The notes beneath the pieces were generated by a model. That model worked only from the letters and a program-made list of their open reading frames with translations. It was not told where the DNA came from and ran no database searches. A program made the translations under genes and the position numbers. Below, one piece after another: positions 1 through 11,200 of a stretch of DNA of 64,000 nt (positions are counted from its first letter, which is position 1; each line of letters opens with the position of its first letter). The DNA is from Oxytricha trifallax. Taxonomy: Eukaryota > Ciliophora > Spirotrichea > Sporadotrichida > Oxytrichidae. The stretch lies in the NCBI GenBank assembly GCA_000711775.1, contig ARYC01017444.1, positions 1-64,000 on the forward strand, given 5' to 3'.

Positions 1-838
1 GGACGTTGTATACAGGAGTTATGTTTAACTCTTCATAAGCTTTCTTAGACTCCTTAGTCTTATGAACTGAGAGGTCATCAACAAACAGAATGATCTCTTG
101 GTTACTATACTTCTCTCTGAGCTTATGTAGGAACTCTATATACTACTCTCGCTTAATAGAGCGAGGGTGAATAACATAACTCTCCAAGCCTGAATCTTCA
201 CTTATACCAGCTAAAATTGCATGGGTGACTACCTTCACTTTTTAATCATAAACTTCTATATTATCATACCAAGACTTATTAATAAAGGTGTTGAATGTAA
301 ACACTGCTTCATCAGCGTGTATGAACTTGATGTTATTAGTAATAGCTCTCTGCATTGAATCATATATATAGTTTAAATTATTACTATAAAATGGCACTGT
401 AAAATCAATCACTCTCTTCACTCTGTTGATAGTCTTGAAAGTAATACCATTTCTTCTATAAATGTTGGCTATAGTCTAAGGAGAGATGCGCATATCAGGA
501 AACTTGCGATGAAACATTACAGCTCGCTAGTCTAGAGGAAAGTGTGCCCAATACTTTAAAGTCTTAGAGTCACAGAGGTAGTCAATATGGTGCTGTGAGA
601 ACTTTTATTTTCTAGCAGGATGCTTTCAAGTACCAGAATTAAAATGCTAAACAGCTAACATGCAGTGATACCTAACAGTAGAGGCACTCTTGTGTAAGAG
701 CTTTGCTATAGCTGCATAATTCAATACTGGTTTGACTTAATCTATATTAATACTCGTACCATACCTAAGCTTAAGCAGTAAATCTAAATATTTCTCATCA
801 TAAATAGACCCTAAATTTCGCTAATTTCTATTTCTCAT
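1..838 (-). CDS. TBE transposase (Tc1/mariner/IS630-like DDE), N-terminal 279 codons
   Basis: Reading from ATG at 838, the frame stays open to the window edge when TAA/TAG are read as Gln. It is colinear with the transposase at 37608-38656, and the two differ mostly by conservative changes. Visible landmarks are an N-terminal helix-turn-helix-like region, the first catalytic Asp in FIHADEAVFTF and the second in ILFVDDLSVHK; the catalytic Glu would lie beyond position 1. No TGA interrupts the frame, so this copy may still be functional, unlike the second one, which has a 1-nt deletion. Known role of the family: cut-and-paste transposition and, in Oxytricha, participation of TBE transposases in germline DNA elimination. 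Any such role for this copy is inference. Confidence 0.88.
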
Positions 839-940
839 TTTGCAAATTGGCCTAATTTCTCTACTAACCCCAATAAGACCCCAACTATACCCTACAAATC
901 AAAGCACTTATAAACCTCACTAAGTGGTTTTGGGGTTTTG
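1..940 (-). mobile_element. TBE-type transposon, right part (cut by window edge)
   Basis: Right end of a telomere-bearing-element-type DNA transposon; the left part lies outside the window. It holds the transposase gene and a terminal inverted repeat at about 887-940 that ends in a C4A4-like run (GGTTTTGGGGTTTTG at 926-940). The same inverted repeat ends the complete element at 34712-38736. ATT at 941-943 fits the 3-bp ANT target duplication known for TBEs, but the partner copy is off the window. It is inserted in a TTLL gene fragment. Confidence 0.9.
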
Positions 941-1226
941 ATTATATCGAACTTCCTCTTGTTTATGAGGATGGGATTCAATATATTTTTGCAGGATAGC
1001 TGTTTTGTCTACTCCTCTGGAAGCTTTGTCTTTAACTAACTTTTAATCTCACTGAAATTTTTTGAGACTTTTATTCCACTTTCTCGGTTGGTATCTTCAC
1101 CAAGTTTGATAATCCAAATGTTTTCGACTCTCTCTTGCTAAGCAAAAACATAAAACTGTTATTTTATTGAATTCAACATTATTCAACCCATTTTCAATGA
1201 AGTAATTCAAAGCAAAAATTTAAGGT
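941..1226 (-). pseudogene. TTLL gene fragment truncated by the TBE
   Basis: This 286-bp stretch repeats 4005-4290 at roughly 85% identity by eye. It encodes the TTLL segment around NIWIIKLGEDTNRESGI followed by KDKASRGVDKTAILQKYIE. The rest of the gene, which would run toward lower coordinates, is replaced by the TBE. It carries the same 11-bp mini-IES as the longer copy (1036-1046). A 2-nt deletion after KYIE shifts the frame. The upstream half of the gene is absent, so this is a fragment, not a gene. Confidence 0.8.
1036..1046 (-). other. 11-bp mini-IES, pointer TTTAA
   Basis: TTTAA occurs at 1031-1035 and 1042-1046. Removing one copy plus the spacer (11 bp) joins NFSEIK to DKASRGVDK in one frame. 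The same 11-bp interruption sits at the same codon in the TTLL copy at 4102-4112. Confidence 0.6.
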
Positions 1227-1886
1227 AAATTTGACAGATATTATAAAAATTTTTTAATTTTTCTAATCTTATAAGTCTTTTATTTAATATAATAATAATT
1301 CTAATTTTTCCAGATCTAAAAAGATTTTTATTATTTAAATGAATCATATTCAAGCAAATTTTATCTCATAATTTTTTAATTATTGGACAATGGTTTTAAT
1401 ATTTCATTTTGAGTAGCTAATGTTTGATGTAACTCAATTTTAATATTTTTAAATAAATTTGATTTTGATTCGTTATCTAAAACCCCTTCATTAAAATAAC
1501 ATTTAATGAGCATTTAAAATAACTTATATTGAATAAAACTTTATTTGAAATGTGCATGTTTTTCTAACTAATTTTATATTTAAAACTATTATTTTTCATA
1601 GTATTCTTATTTTACTAATTAAATTAATAACAAGTAAAATATGTTAACTAAAAATATATTTTAAAATATCTAAAGTTATATCTTTGAAGTTAATTGGGTT
1701 AGTTTTTAAATTAAAACTATTCTTAATCATAAAAATTCAACTTTAATAATAATAATTTTAATGTTTTCAAATGTCTCAATTATTTATTTCATTCAATAAA
1801 GCAAATATTTAATTAATAGAAGCTTAAATAAGTATATTTTAAAATGTGAAAATAATTCAAAATAAAATAAAATGCTATCCAGAATT
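1227..1886. other. AT-rich intergenic stretch
   Basis: No reading frame, repeat or motif that I can support. Confidence 0.5.
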
Positions 1887-3353
1887 ATGCAATACTTTTA
1901 ATTATACTTGTAAACAAATGACCAACATATTGAATACTTGAATGACTTAAATTTATAAGTATTAAATCAAGAACTATAAAATTAAATTCCTGTTGAGATT
2001 CCACCAACCAATTAGTACTTTGAGGATTTTATAACATAAATTAAATTTAGTTATTAATCTTTTAAAAGCTTGACAAATAATGTTAGACTTATGATATACT
2101 CATTTCTAAATTTAAATGAAGGTTATCAAATTATGATTTTATTAAACAAATCAGAAAAGCAAGGTCTACCTTTCTCAAGAAATTACAGATAAAAATAAAA
2201 TGAGCAATTTCACATAAATCCAAAATATTTATGCAATAGAATAGATTACAAATACTTAAGTGATTTTTCTCCATACTATACAATAACTTTCAGTAATTTT
2301 ATAACAAATAGCTAGATAGACAAATTCTTACATTTCTTATAATAAATAGACAAAAATTTAAAATTAAATGATTAACCAGAGGTAAATGTAGAGTTTCAAT
2401 AATGCCTAAATACAGGAAATGTAAGAATCAATAATAAATTATGCTTTAATAGGATCAAATTTAATAAGTTATCAGTAATAAAAACGGAATTTACCTTTTC
2501 AAATTAAGGTATCTACCCACTTTTGAATCTGTTTCCCATAGTGAATTTGAAAGACTCTTTTATTGGGCATTAGTTAAAAGAATTAAACAAAGATTATCGT
2601 AATAGAGACTATCTCTCTTAACCAGCTTTTAAACCATTCCTACAAATAAAAGAATTAAGGATTGATAATTGCATTTTTATTGATTCGAGAATGCTTGCCA
2701 GCTTAGATAATCTTTAAGTTCTTAAAATGAATAATACTCTTCTAAGTTATTGTTGTTAAGAAATAATTGATGATTATAAATTCCTGGGTAATTTAAAATT
2801 TCTCTCTTATTTAACAAACGATGACATATATGATTTGCTAAAAGTATTTAACTTAGATTATAAGTAAGCAGGTACATTTAATTTTAGTTTTAGAAAGTAA
2901 AACTTTAAGAGTTTGGAGAAAATTAAATTAAATTTTATTAGTCAACTTTTCAAAAGAAACACATATGATTTACGAAATTCTTTATATCTCGACACTGAGA
3001 TCGTTGCTAAATTTGATAGACCACTAAAACTTTATTCTGTTTTAGACGAACTTTTTTGGGTAAAATGTAAGTCTCTGACTGTATAAGTATCAAGTTTGAT
3101 ATTCTTCAAAAAAGATTATATAAACTAAATAAAGGATATAAATTAAATAATGACGATGAGCCTAATTGATTAATTAAATTACTACTATAAAAGCTAAAAC
3201 ATTTCAGTCCAATTAATTCAAAATCATAAATAAAAGAATGACAGAATTTAGCTGAAATTCATTAAAGAGATCGAATTTACAACTAAAGTAATAAGATTTT
3301 TAATTAAAAATAATGGAACTTAATCTTTAAATTTATAAATTATGAATAAGTGA
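1887..3353 (+). CDS. F-box/LRR-like family protein, 488 aa, intact
   Basis: ATG at 1887 to TGA at 3351-3353 is 489 codons with no internal TGA (TAA/TAG = Gln). It is a diverged member of the family that fills 15-64 kb, here alone and on the plus strand. Shared landmarks in order: NVRLMIYSFLN (helical, F-box-like, about residue 65); ITNSQIDKFLHFLQ; FSNQGIYPLLNLFPIVNLK followed by DSFIG; then IKELRIDNCIFIDSRMLASL, matching the family core IDSxMFSSLxNLxxLK; and a C-terminal part with leucine-spaced repeats. Length matches the family (480-501 aa). No IES or intron is needed. It lies between two TTLL copies on the opposite strand. The function is not known; F-box/LRR is my reading of the pattern, not a database result. 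Confidence 0.85.
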
Positions 3354-4101
3354 TGTTATAATTGTCTTAATTATTTTTAAAATATTTTAAATCTATTGAC
3401 CTATTCATTGTTAAGTATTTTAAAACACTAGCTCAAACTTGATCTCGTTTAGTATCTCATTTCCGCTGCCTCAAGCACTAGAATTCTTATTATTACTTTG
3501 ATGTGGAAACAAGGGGTCAATAGCGATTTTAAATGCGGAATCTATAAAGTTGGGGATAATTCTGGCGAGAAGTGGACAGTATTTTTCAATGTTTAGATTG
3601 GTGTTAGCTTCAATGAGTTTCAATTCGAAATCATCAGTAATCATGAAATTATAGCCAAACAGTTCGAAAGTATTTAATCGCCTCTTCTAATCAATCTTAG
3701 AAGCAACTACATTAAATAAATCTCTTATCACTCCACTAATATGAGGCAAGAAATCTCTGTTAAATTTCAAATCAAAGTCCCCATTGTTTTCAAAGTACTT
3801 ATCAAAGTCCTAGTAAGATAGCTTATTGGCATTTTCGAATTTTCCATAATCGTCTGAGTATTTTTGGATAGCGTCATTAGTAAAATAAATGAACTTGTTA
3901 TTGAGATTTTGGACATTAAACTCTTTTCAGGAAGTTATTAAATACCCATCTTAATATAAGAAGCCCATTAAGTTTTCATTAATGCTGGTAAGCAACCCAT
4001 AACACCTTATGTCAAACTTCCTCTTATTTATGAGGAGGGGATTCTCAATGTATTTTTCAGGATAACTGTTTTATCGATACCTCGAGAAGCTTTGTTTTTA
4101 A

Positions 4102-4112
4102 CTAACTTTTAA
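4102..4112 (-). other. 11-bp mini-IES, pointer TTTTAA
   Basis: TTTTAA is at 4096-4101 and 4107-4112. Excision of 11 bp joins NFSEIK to NKASRGIDKTVIL in frame; without it the frame breaks. The interruption is conserved at the same place in the fragment at 941-1226. Confidence 0.62.
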
Positions 4113-4301
4113 TCTCACTGAAATTTTTTGAGACTATGATTCCACTTTCTCGGTTGGTATCTTCACCAAGTTTGATAATCCAAATGTTCTCGACTCCCTC
4201 TTGCTAAGCAAAAACATGAAACTGTTGTTCAAATTTATTGAATTCAACATCATTCAATCAATTCTCAATGACATAAGTCAAAGGCAAGATTTTGAAAGGA
4301 T

Positions 4302-4535
4302 CAATATTCTTAGCTAAGTAAACCTTTCAAATATAACTTTTTTGAAAAGGAAGATTTTAATAAAATGTTTAAATTAATTCCCTTTCAGCATTGTATAATG
4401 ACTGTTTAATATTAAACTTTTCTTAAAAAATAATTTTTTATCGTATTAAAAATTAAAGATCAATGTTATCAAAGAATTTAAATAAATACCTTTTTTTATT
4501 AACTTTTCCTATCGTTATAAATATAGACATAGGAT
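4302..4535 (-). other. IES, 234 bp, pointer AGGAT
   Basis: AGGAT occurs at 4297-4301 and 4531-4535. Removing one copy plus the AT-rich spacer joins HNMKEYQN to PFKILPLTYVIEN, which recreates the expected continuous TTLL motif. The spacer itself contains an in-frame TGA. Confidence 0.8.
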
Positions 4536-5289
4536 TTTAGTATTCCTTCATGTTATGAAATAAATGCTTCTTATCACTCAAGTTATGATTATTATGTATT
4601 TTATTATAGATTCTCATAATGTGAATGTTTTCTTCCTATGGATCTTGATTATTAGAAATCTGATTCTTTTTAGCGATTGTTGGCAGTGATTATAAATGCC
4701 TCTCCTTCAACCACTATGTCCAAATAAAATTACATTCTTCAAAATTTTCTTTCTCTGAGAGTATCCACCATTACCTAGTCTTGAAAACTGATTTCACAAG
4801 CATGTGGTTGTTACCATTGCCAATTATATATTTGGGTTGAGTAGGCTGATTTTATGATTCGATCTAGTTAGTTTTGTTTATGTGATTAAATAACATCAAA
4901 TGCATTTTCTCCTTGGCAAGAGTAAGAAATTCTTTGTTTTTCATTAACGAAACTATGTCATTTTTGTAGGGTTTAGGAATGGGAATGCCAAAATAACGAG
5001 AGCATCTATTAAGTATATCATATTGCAAGTTTCCATATTCTTTTGTTCGAAACATCAAATTTGACATCAATGACATTTACTTGATTGTCTTATTAATTTA
5101 ATGATTCTAAGGGGCTAAGAATTAAAAAGAATTTATTAAAAATGTTGAAAGAATTTAAATTAACTAAAAAGTGAATTTGATATATGTAAAAGGAATAATT
5201 TTAATTAAAAAATAATTATTATTAATCGTAATTTAACATGAAATATATTTGATTTAGATATATTAAAAACAAGCAGTTTTAAAATAATT

Positions 5290-8200
5290 TCAACTATTAA
5301 AAACAAGTTCATTATTAAATAATTTAATTTATACATTCCATTATTATAAATATTTAATAGAAGCTATTAATTATTTAAATAAAAGAGGATATAGACTAGA
5401 AATTATCCCTTTATTCTAGAATTCATCGTTTCCAACATCATGAAATTAAATCTCTATTTTTTTCTTATTACTTGCCTTTGCAGCTTCTTTATCCCATTAA
5501 TTCCCATAGAGTATTTTATCAATGTCAAATGTTTTTTAATTTTATTACTACTTAGATTTGATAGCTTAAATATTTCTCATTTACTTGGAAGAATACTATT
5601 AAATCTACATTTATTAAACACCAATATTTAATGTTTCTTTACTTTCTTCTTAAGTGTCTTATTACTATTAGTCTGTCTTGCTATCTTAATCCTGATCATC
5701 TATGATTAGGTTTTAGGGTTTGGGCTCTCTCTTATCTTCCGATCTCATTTATGGTTGAATTTCTTAAATTTTTAATAAGTGGATTGTGGAGATGCCTTGA
5801 CTTGCAACACCTGTAACTGAAAAATCTGCACTTTAATTGACCTTAGTCTAATTTAGAGAGTAAATAAAAACATAAATTGCTCTTATGGAAATCTTTGGAT
5901 TGACTTTTACTGCTGTCTAATTACGATCTTTAATTTCTGGAAGTATTATTGATTTAACTTGCAAAGTTCTATTAAACGTACTCTTCGTAAGATTACAAGA
6001 GATTTTGACTTTTCTTAGAATACTTATAGATCAACTGCATGTCTTTTTATTTCATTTGGTAAATATCAACATCAGCCTTTTTTTGCCTGCCTTAAATCTT
6101 GGATATATTCAATGCACCAGGTATATCATGAGCACGATTTTAATCATTTTATACTGACATATAACCCAGTAGATTTTACTACTATATACTTTCTGTACTC
6201 CGATTTAAGTTCTTCTAGCTATCTACTATACCCTACTTAAGTCTATTCTACTTCTTTAACTTTTTAGCCATATCGTAAAGTTCATCTGCGTTCAAAATTC
6301 TTGACTTTTTCTCTATATGATTGTAATTTTGGCTTTGCACAGCTAAATCATTGAGATTATTTGCATTTTTCTTTATTTAAATGAAATTCCTCTCTTAAGT
6401 CTTCAATTCTTCTTAAATTACTGAGGGTTTCTTTTGATTCAATTTGTTTTGACTTAAGAGTTTTTGATTTATCTCTGCTTTGAAATCTTCGTTGTTACTA
6501 GCAGTAAGGGCTTCGAAATCTTGAGAACCGGATCTTATCAAAATGGAGAAATTTTAATCTTTAGATGTCTTAAAATCCTTTTTAATGTTTTCAATTGTGT
6601 CTATGTTAAACATTGAATTTCTTTATATAAAAAGTTTTATTTTAAATTGAAAATGATTTAGTCACAGGAACCTAATTATAGTTCACCTTATTATTCATAT
6701 TTCTAAGCACCTAGGCAAAACTTAAATGAGGATTCCCAATGCGATTCATGTTTAACTAATGAATAAGTTGATTTATATTGCTGTTTGCAGATGTAATGCT
6801 CCCCCCACCAATAGACTTTTTCTATTAATTTTTGTTATCACTTGCAATCGATATTATCTAGTTAGCTTTAGCAAGTGACATATAGTGCTGCTAGGCTTAA
6901 CTATTTATTGAACTTTACAGATGATGATTTTTATTCATTCCTCCTGTAGTTGATGATTGTGGAAAATAGTCTCTTTTCTTCTTTTTATAATCCAGACTTG
7001 GAGATATGAAACTTAACCCGTTGTTATTTGTGGTAGTATTCGCTTTGTCAGTTATTATGACGTTACTTTACTAAATCAGATTTTCATAGGGGGATTGTCT
7101 GTAACTATTCTACTGCGTTGACTCTCTATTGTTATTCTTAGGTGTTTGTATTGAAGTTTCATAGTGATGACTATCGTCAGAGTACATTAAAGTGGGGTTT
7201 TTGACCTCAGACCCAAAGATAAATTAGTTCCTGAGAGTATCTCTCCTATCTAAAAATGGTACTGTCCCAGTTTTGTAACTGGTCTTTGTTTATTGAGTTC
7301 TTGTATCTGAATCTTAACCGCTAACTAATGTAATTTTAGAGGGATTGGGAAAATATATTTGCACCTCTAATAAAAAAAACTCTAACAATTTTTTTACTAA
7401 TGATACTAAAAAACTAAACCAAAACTGATCTAAATAATATTAAAAATTATTATATTTTTATACTTTAGATAATCACTTACTTATGTAATTAATTAAATAT
7501 AAAAAAAAATCTGTAAATTGGACTGAATCTTTTTTTGGAATTAATATTTTTGACAATGAAAAGTTTAAACAAAATATAGTTTTTTAATTAGATTAAATTA
7601 ATATCTATAAGGAGGCATCCCATTCTTTTAGCATTATATATCTATAATTAATTACTATATATTATACAATTAATTTGATTAGCAGTTCCCTTGATATTAG
7701 AGAACTAATGATTATATTAACTCTTGACAATAGGTTAAGTAACTATATTACTGCTATTGTTATTTATACCATCCTATATCTATTATTACTACTATTACAT
7801 GCTGGCATTAAATTAACTATACTACTACTGATCTCGATGAGTAGATATTTCGGTATTGGTGTTTTATGTCATGATTATGGATGGATCTTGGCTTTTAGTG
7901 ATGCCTCTAATGTATTTCTTCTTCAGTTGGTTTTATTGGAGGGCTATCTCTGGGCTTTAATTTTGGAGTAGGTCTTGCTTCTAACCGTTTATAGTCAAGT
8001 TGTTGTGAAATATATTTATACAATTTAATAGAAAGTATAACATTATTTTAATAAAATATATACAAAAGATTATCTTATGCATAGAAATATTTACTATTTA
8101 ATATATTTATGAAGTGAAGGTTATTGATAAATCTCTCATTTCTCAATAGTGTTTAATTCTCAATACTTTTATCAAAGATAGCTGCTTAAATTTATTGTCT

Positions 8201-11200
8201 TTAAGTATTATTGGATTTATTTTTCATTTTAATCTTCTAGAAGTTATTTTCAGATTATTACATTGACTTTTGGATCTTCTTTTCAATATCGACAGTTATA
8301 TTATAATATATTTTTACAAATTAAATAATCAAAAATAACATGATTATTCAAATAAGAAATTATTTATACAGATGATGTTATTTCATGAGTTAATCTTCCT
8401 TTCTTTTGCATATCTAAATTATTTGAAACTCCAGAAGGCACCACCACAGATTAAAATCCAGTATTCGATCCAAATATACTATGCTGTTTCTTATAATTGC
8501 TCTATTGTTAGGATTCTTTTGAATTTTTAATAAATGGTAGTTAAACTATGAAACTTGTGTTATTTTGATTACTTCCAGAAAGATTGCTGCTATTTTACTG
8601 AAAAACAGAGGCATAGTTGCTGTTGTCTTAATTATGCTGACTATTTTACTCATGAATGTTATTTGTTGGACTGCTAATTGCTTATGAATCTTATTTATTA
8701 CCAATATATGGGTAGTTTTGATTGCCTTATTTCCCCTCAATTAATTATACATTATCGTGTTTATTAGTAGCTTGAGAGAACGAATCCTTCCTTCTATTGA
8801 CTATAGATTGTCCTAAATTCACTAATTATCGTTGATTTTCTTGTCTATTTTTCATCATTTACTAAGTAGATTTTTGCTAGTTAGTAGTTGTATTACTTTC
8901 ATTAGTGATTAATTGAGTATGCGATATTTTATTGTCTCTATACATATCCACCAATTAGCCATTGTTATTATTATTATTTTACTGTATTTTTCCATCTAAA
9001 TTTAAAGTGGCTTAATTGGAGTAGTATTGTTGTTGCTATATTTATGTATCTGAGAAGGGTTGGTTTAAGGGGTTTTGGGGTTTCTTTGTTTGAATTGTTG
9101 GTGAAAAAGTTCTCTGTTGTTAATAATGATCTGTGAGAGATTATTGTTACAAAAGTTGATTATTCTATCGATTCACACTGTTACTGCTCATTTTATTTCT
9201 TAATAAAAAAGTAATATCTGTTATATTAAAAACTTTAAATCATGATTAATTGCCTATACTTTTCATTTAAGTGAATGTTAATTTTTAATATTATAATTTA
9301 TAATAATAAGTTATCAACATAATTCTAAATTAAACAATCAAAAAACTTTATTTAAATCTATCAATCTTCGGTATTATTCAAATATATTTTATCAATTATT
9401 CTATTTTATTATTTCTTCAATTCTATCTCTACAACTAGCCCACACAATTCGACTCTAAACTAGCAAGTCCCTTCCTGAGGTATTCAAGCGCCTTTTAATG
9501 ATTATTATGATCCAATTCCAGAGAGGCATATAATGCGAGTTTCTTGGCTTCATCTATGCTTTTGTAGTATGTTACAAATTTGCCCTACTTGGGTTATACT
9601 GGAATTTACTACTGAAATAACTTTTAAGATGAATCTTGTTAATGTTTGTTTATAATCTCTGAGTTGTGTCTTTATTTATGTGGGATGGGTTGAAATGATG
9701 TCTAATCTGGTGTTGAAGTGGGGCTATATTCGTTATTCTTGATTTTATTCAGGAGAGTTAATTGCTACTCATACATATCTGGAAGTTGCACTTGATGAGA
9801 TTGCTTATATGATATGTCTTGGTTATCAGTGACGGAGGAGTATTGGGTTTGAGGGGTTTGCTGATGGAGTTGGTTGAACAAAAGCTAATCTTGTTTATCT
9901 GAAGCTATTTGTTTCTTTAATTCTTCAAGTTACATTTCCTGCAACTAAATACTAATAATAAATAAAGAGTATTTTTTAATTTTAAATATTTTTGTAGGAA
10001 TAAAATGGATAAATGGAAAAATTATTTAATTATTATTTCAGAAAGTGTTTCCCTGCTTTGGTTTTATTTATTCTCATTTGGTAAAAAATCAAAATAATTC
10101 GTTAATGTGTTACTGCCATTATAAATTTATCTTGTAGTAAACTGTTTATAGTATCTTTCGAAGCTAGCTCGAAACAAAACGTCAAACTTCCTGAAATGAT
10201 GAAGGATTAATACCAATAGCTGACTAAAACTAAAATTTGCTTTTTTAAAAAGAATTGGTCAAAATATGGAAATTGAATTATTTATGAACTATAAGTGCCA
10301 TGAATTTTATGCCAAATTAATTCAATAGAATTTCGCTAATCGAACGTATCGCTACAATTATAAATTAAACTAAATATCTGATTCTATCTACTCTTATCTT
10401 ACCTCCTATGTCATCTACTGCAGTAAGTCCTATTCTTCGCTTATGTTTGACAATTTCTATATATCTTAATTTTAGTTCTATTAAGTAGTTGAGCTAATCC
10501 CACTAAGAGCTTAACTCTTGCTGCTTTCATTATTCATAATAGCATTTGCCATATTGATATCGACTTTGTTCATTACATCATCACTTATTGCAACACTTAC
10601 TTGACTGTTATTATTCGCATTAACTTAATTTATTGAAGTGCCTATGCTACTTAGCCTTTGTATCTGATTATTCTATTCATATTCTTGCGTGTAACTCTAA
10701 GAGGGGTTACTACTTTCTATAGTATTTTGTTGCTAAATTTACTCGGGTAGTGGATTATTATTGCTTTAGTAGTTATTGAAATTCATAGTGTTACTGCTAT
10801 AGGGAGAGGAGATATGTGAAATTCCGAAGTTTTAGTCTCTGTAGTTTGATTCTAGGGAGCGGTTGCTGTTATATCTATCGTAGAGGTTTTAGTTGTCATA
10901 ATATTATGGAGCAGGTTGGTACATCTCTGAGGATTGCTGCTTGAAATCTGTGTACTCATCTCCATGGTAAGGCATCACCACATCATTACGAATAAAAATA
11001 ATAGAACGTAACATGCTATACTTTATGATGACTTTTATTGTGTAATTATCATTATTGGCAGGATTATCAAATGCCATAAGACTGTCATCAACTTAGTTGA
11101 CACTGATCAGGTTATTATTAAGATTTTGGTTGACAATATTGGAATTAGCACTATCCCCTCCTACACCATTATTAATTACACCATCTCCATCTTAATCATA

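Larger units (their letters stand above)
3471..5076 (-). pseudogene. Tubulin-tyrosine-ligase-like (TTLL) germline gene with IESs and point lesions
   Basis: ATG at 5076; TGA at 3471-3473. The product is a TTLL family ATP-grasp enzyme (tubulin glutamylase/glycylase group, modifying tubulin tails in cilia). Landmarks: YIIGNGNNHMLV and KTRQWWIL near residue 90; CNFIWTQWL; LSDKKHLFHNMKEYQNPFKI (only after removal of a 234-bp IES); ENIWIIKLGEDTNRESGI (nucleotide-binding region); ENPLLINKRKFDIRCYGLL; FELFGYNFMITDDFELKLIE then ANTNLNIEKYCPLLARII. After removing the 234-bp and 11-bp IESs, 1361 nt remain, one short of 454 codons, in line with a 1-nt deletion just before KYIENPLL. Two in-frame TGA codons remain (before LNDVEF and before KEFNVQ). 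It therefore looks like a decayed germline paralogue of a somatic TTLL gene, though unrecognised DNA processing cannot be excluded. Confidence 0.82.

Noticed and set aside
7675-7971. Plus-strand reading frame of 98 codons
   Set aside because: Antisense to a well-supported Q-rich coding segment of the giant minus-strand gene; composition is a mirror of that segment.
9065-9095. CCCCAAAACCCC telomere-like sequence
   Set aside because: It lies inside an open coding segment (Lys-Pro-Gln-Asn-Pro) and has no adjacent element end; chance or low complexity.
10340-10400. GT..AG intron at about 10345-10400 in the giant gene
   Set aside because: It lies wholly inside the pointer-flanked IES 7, which restores the frame by itself.
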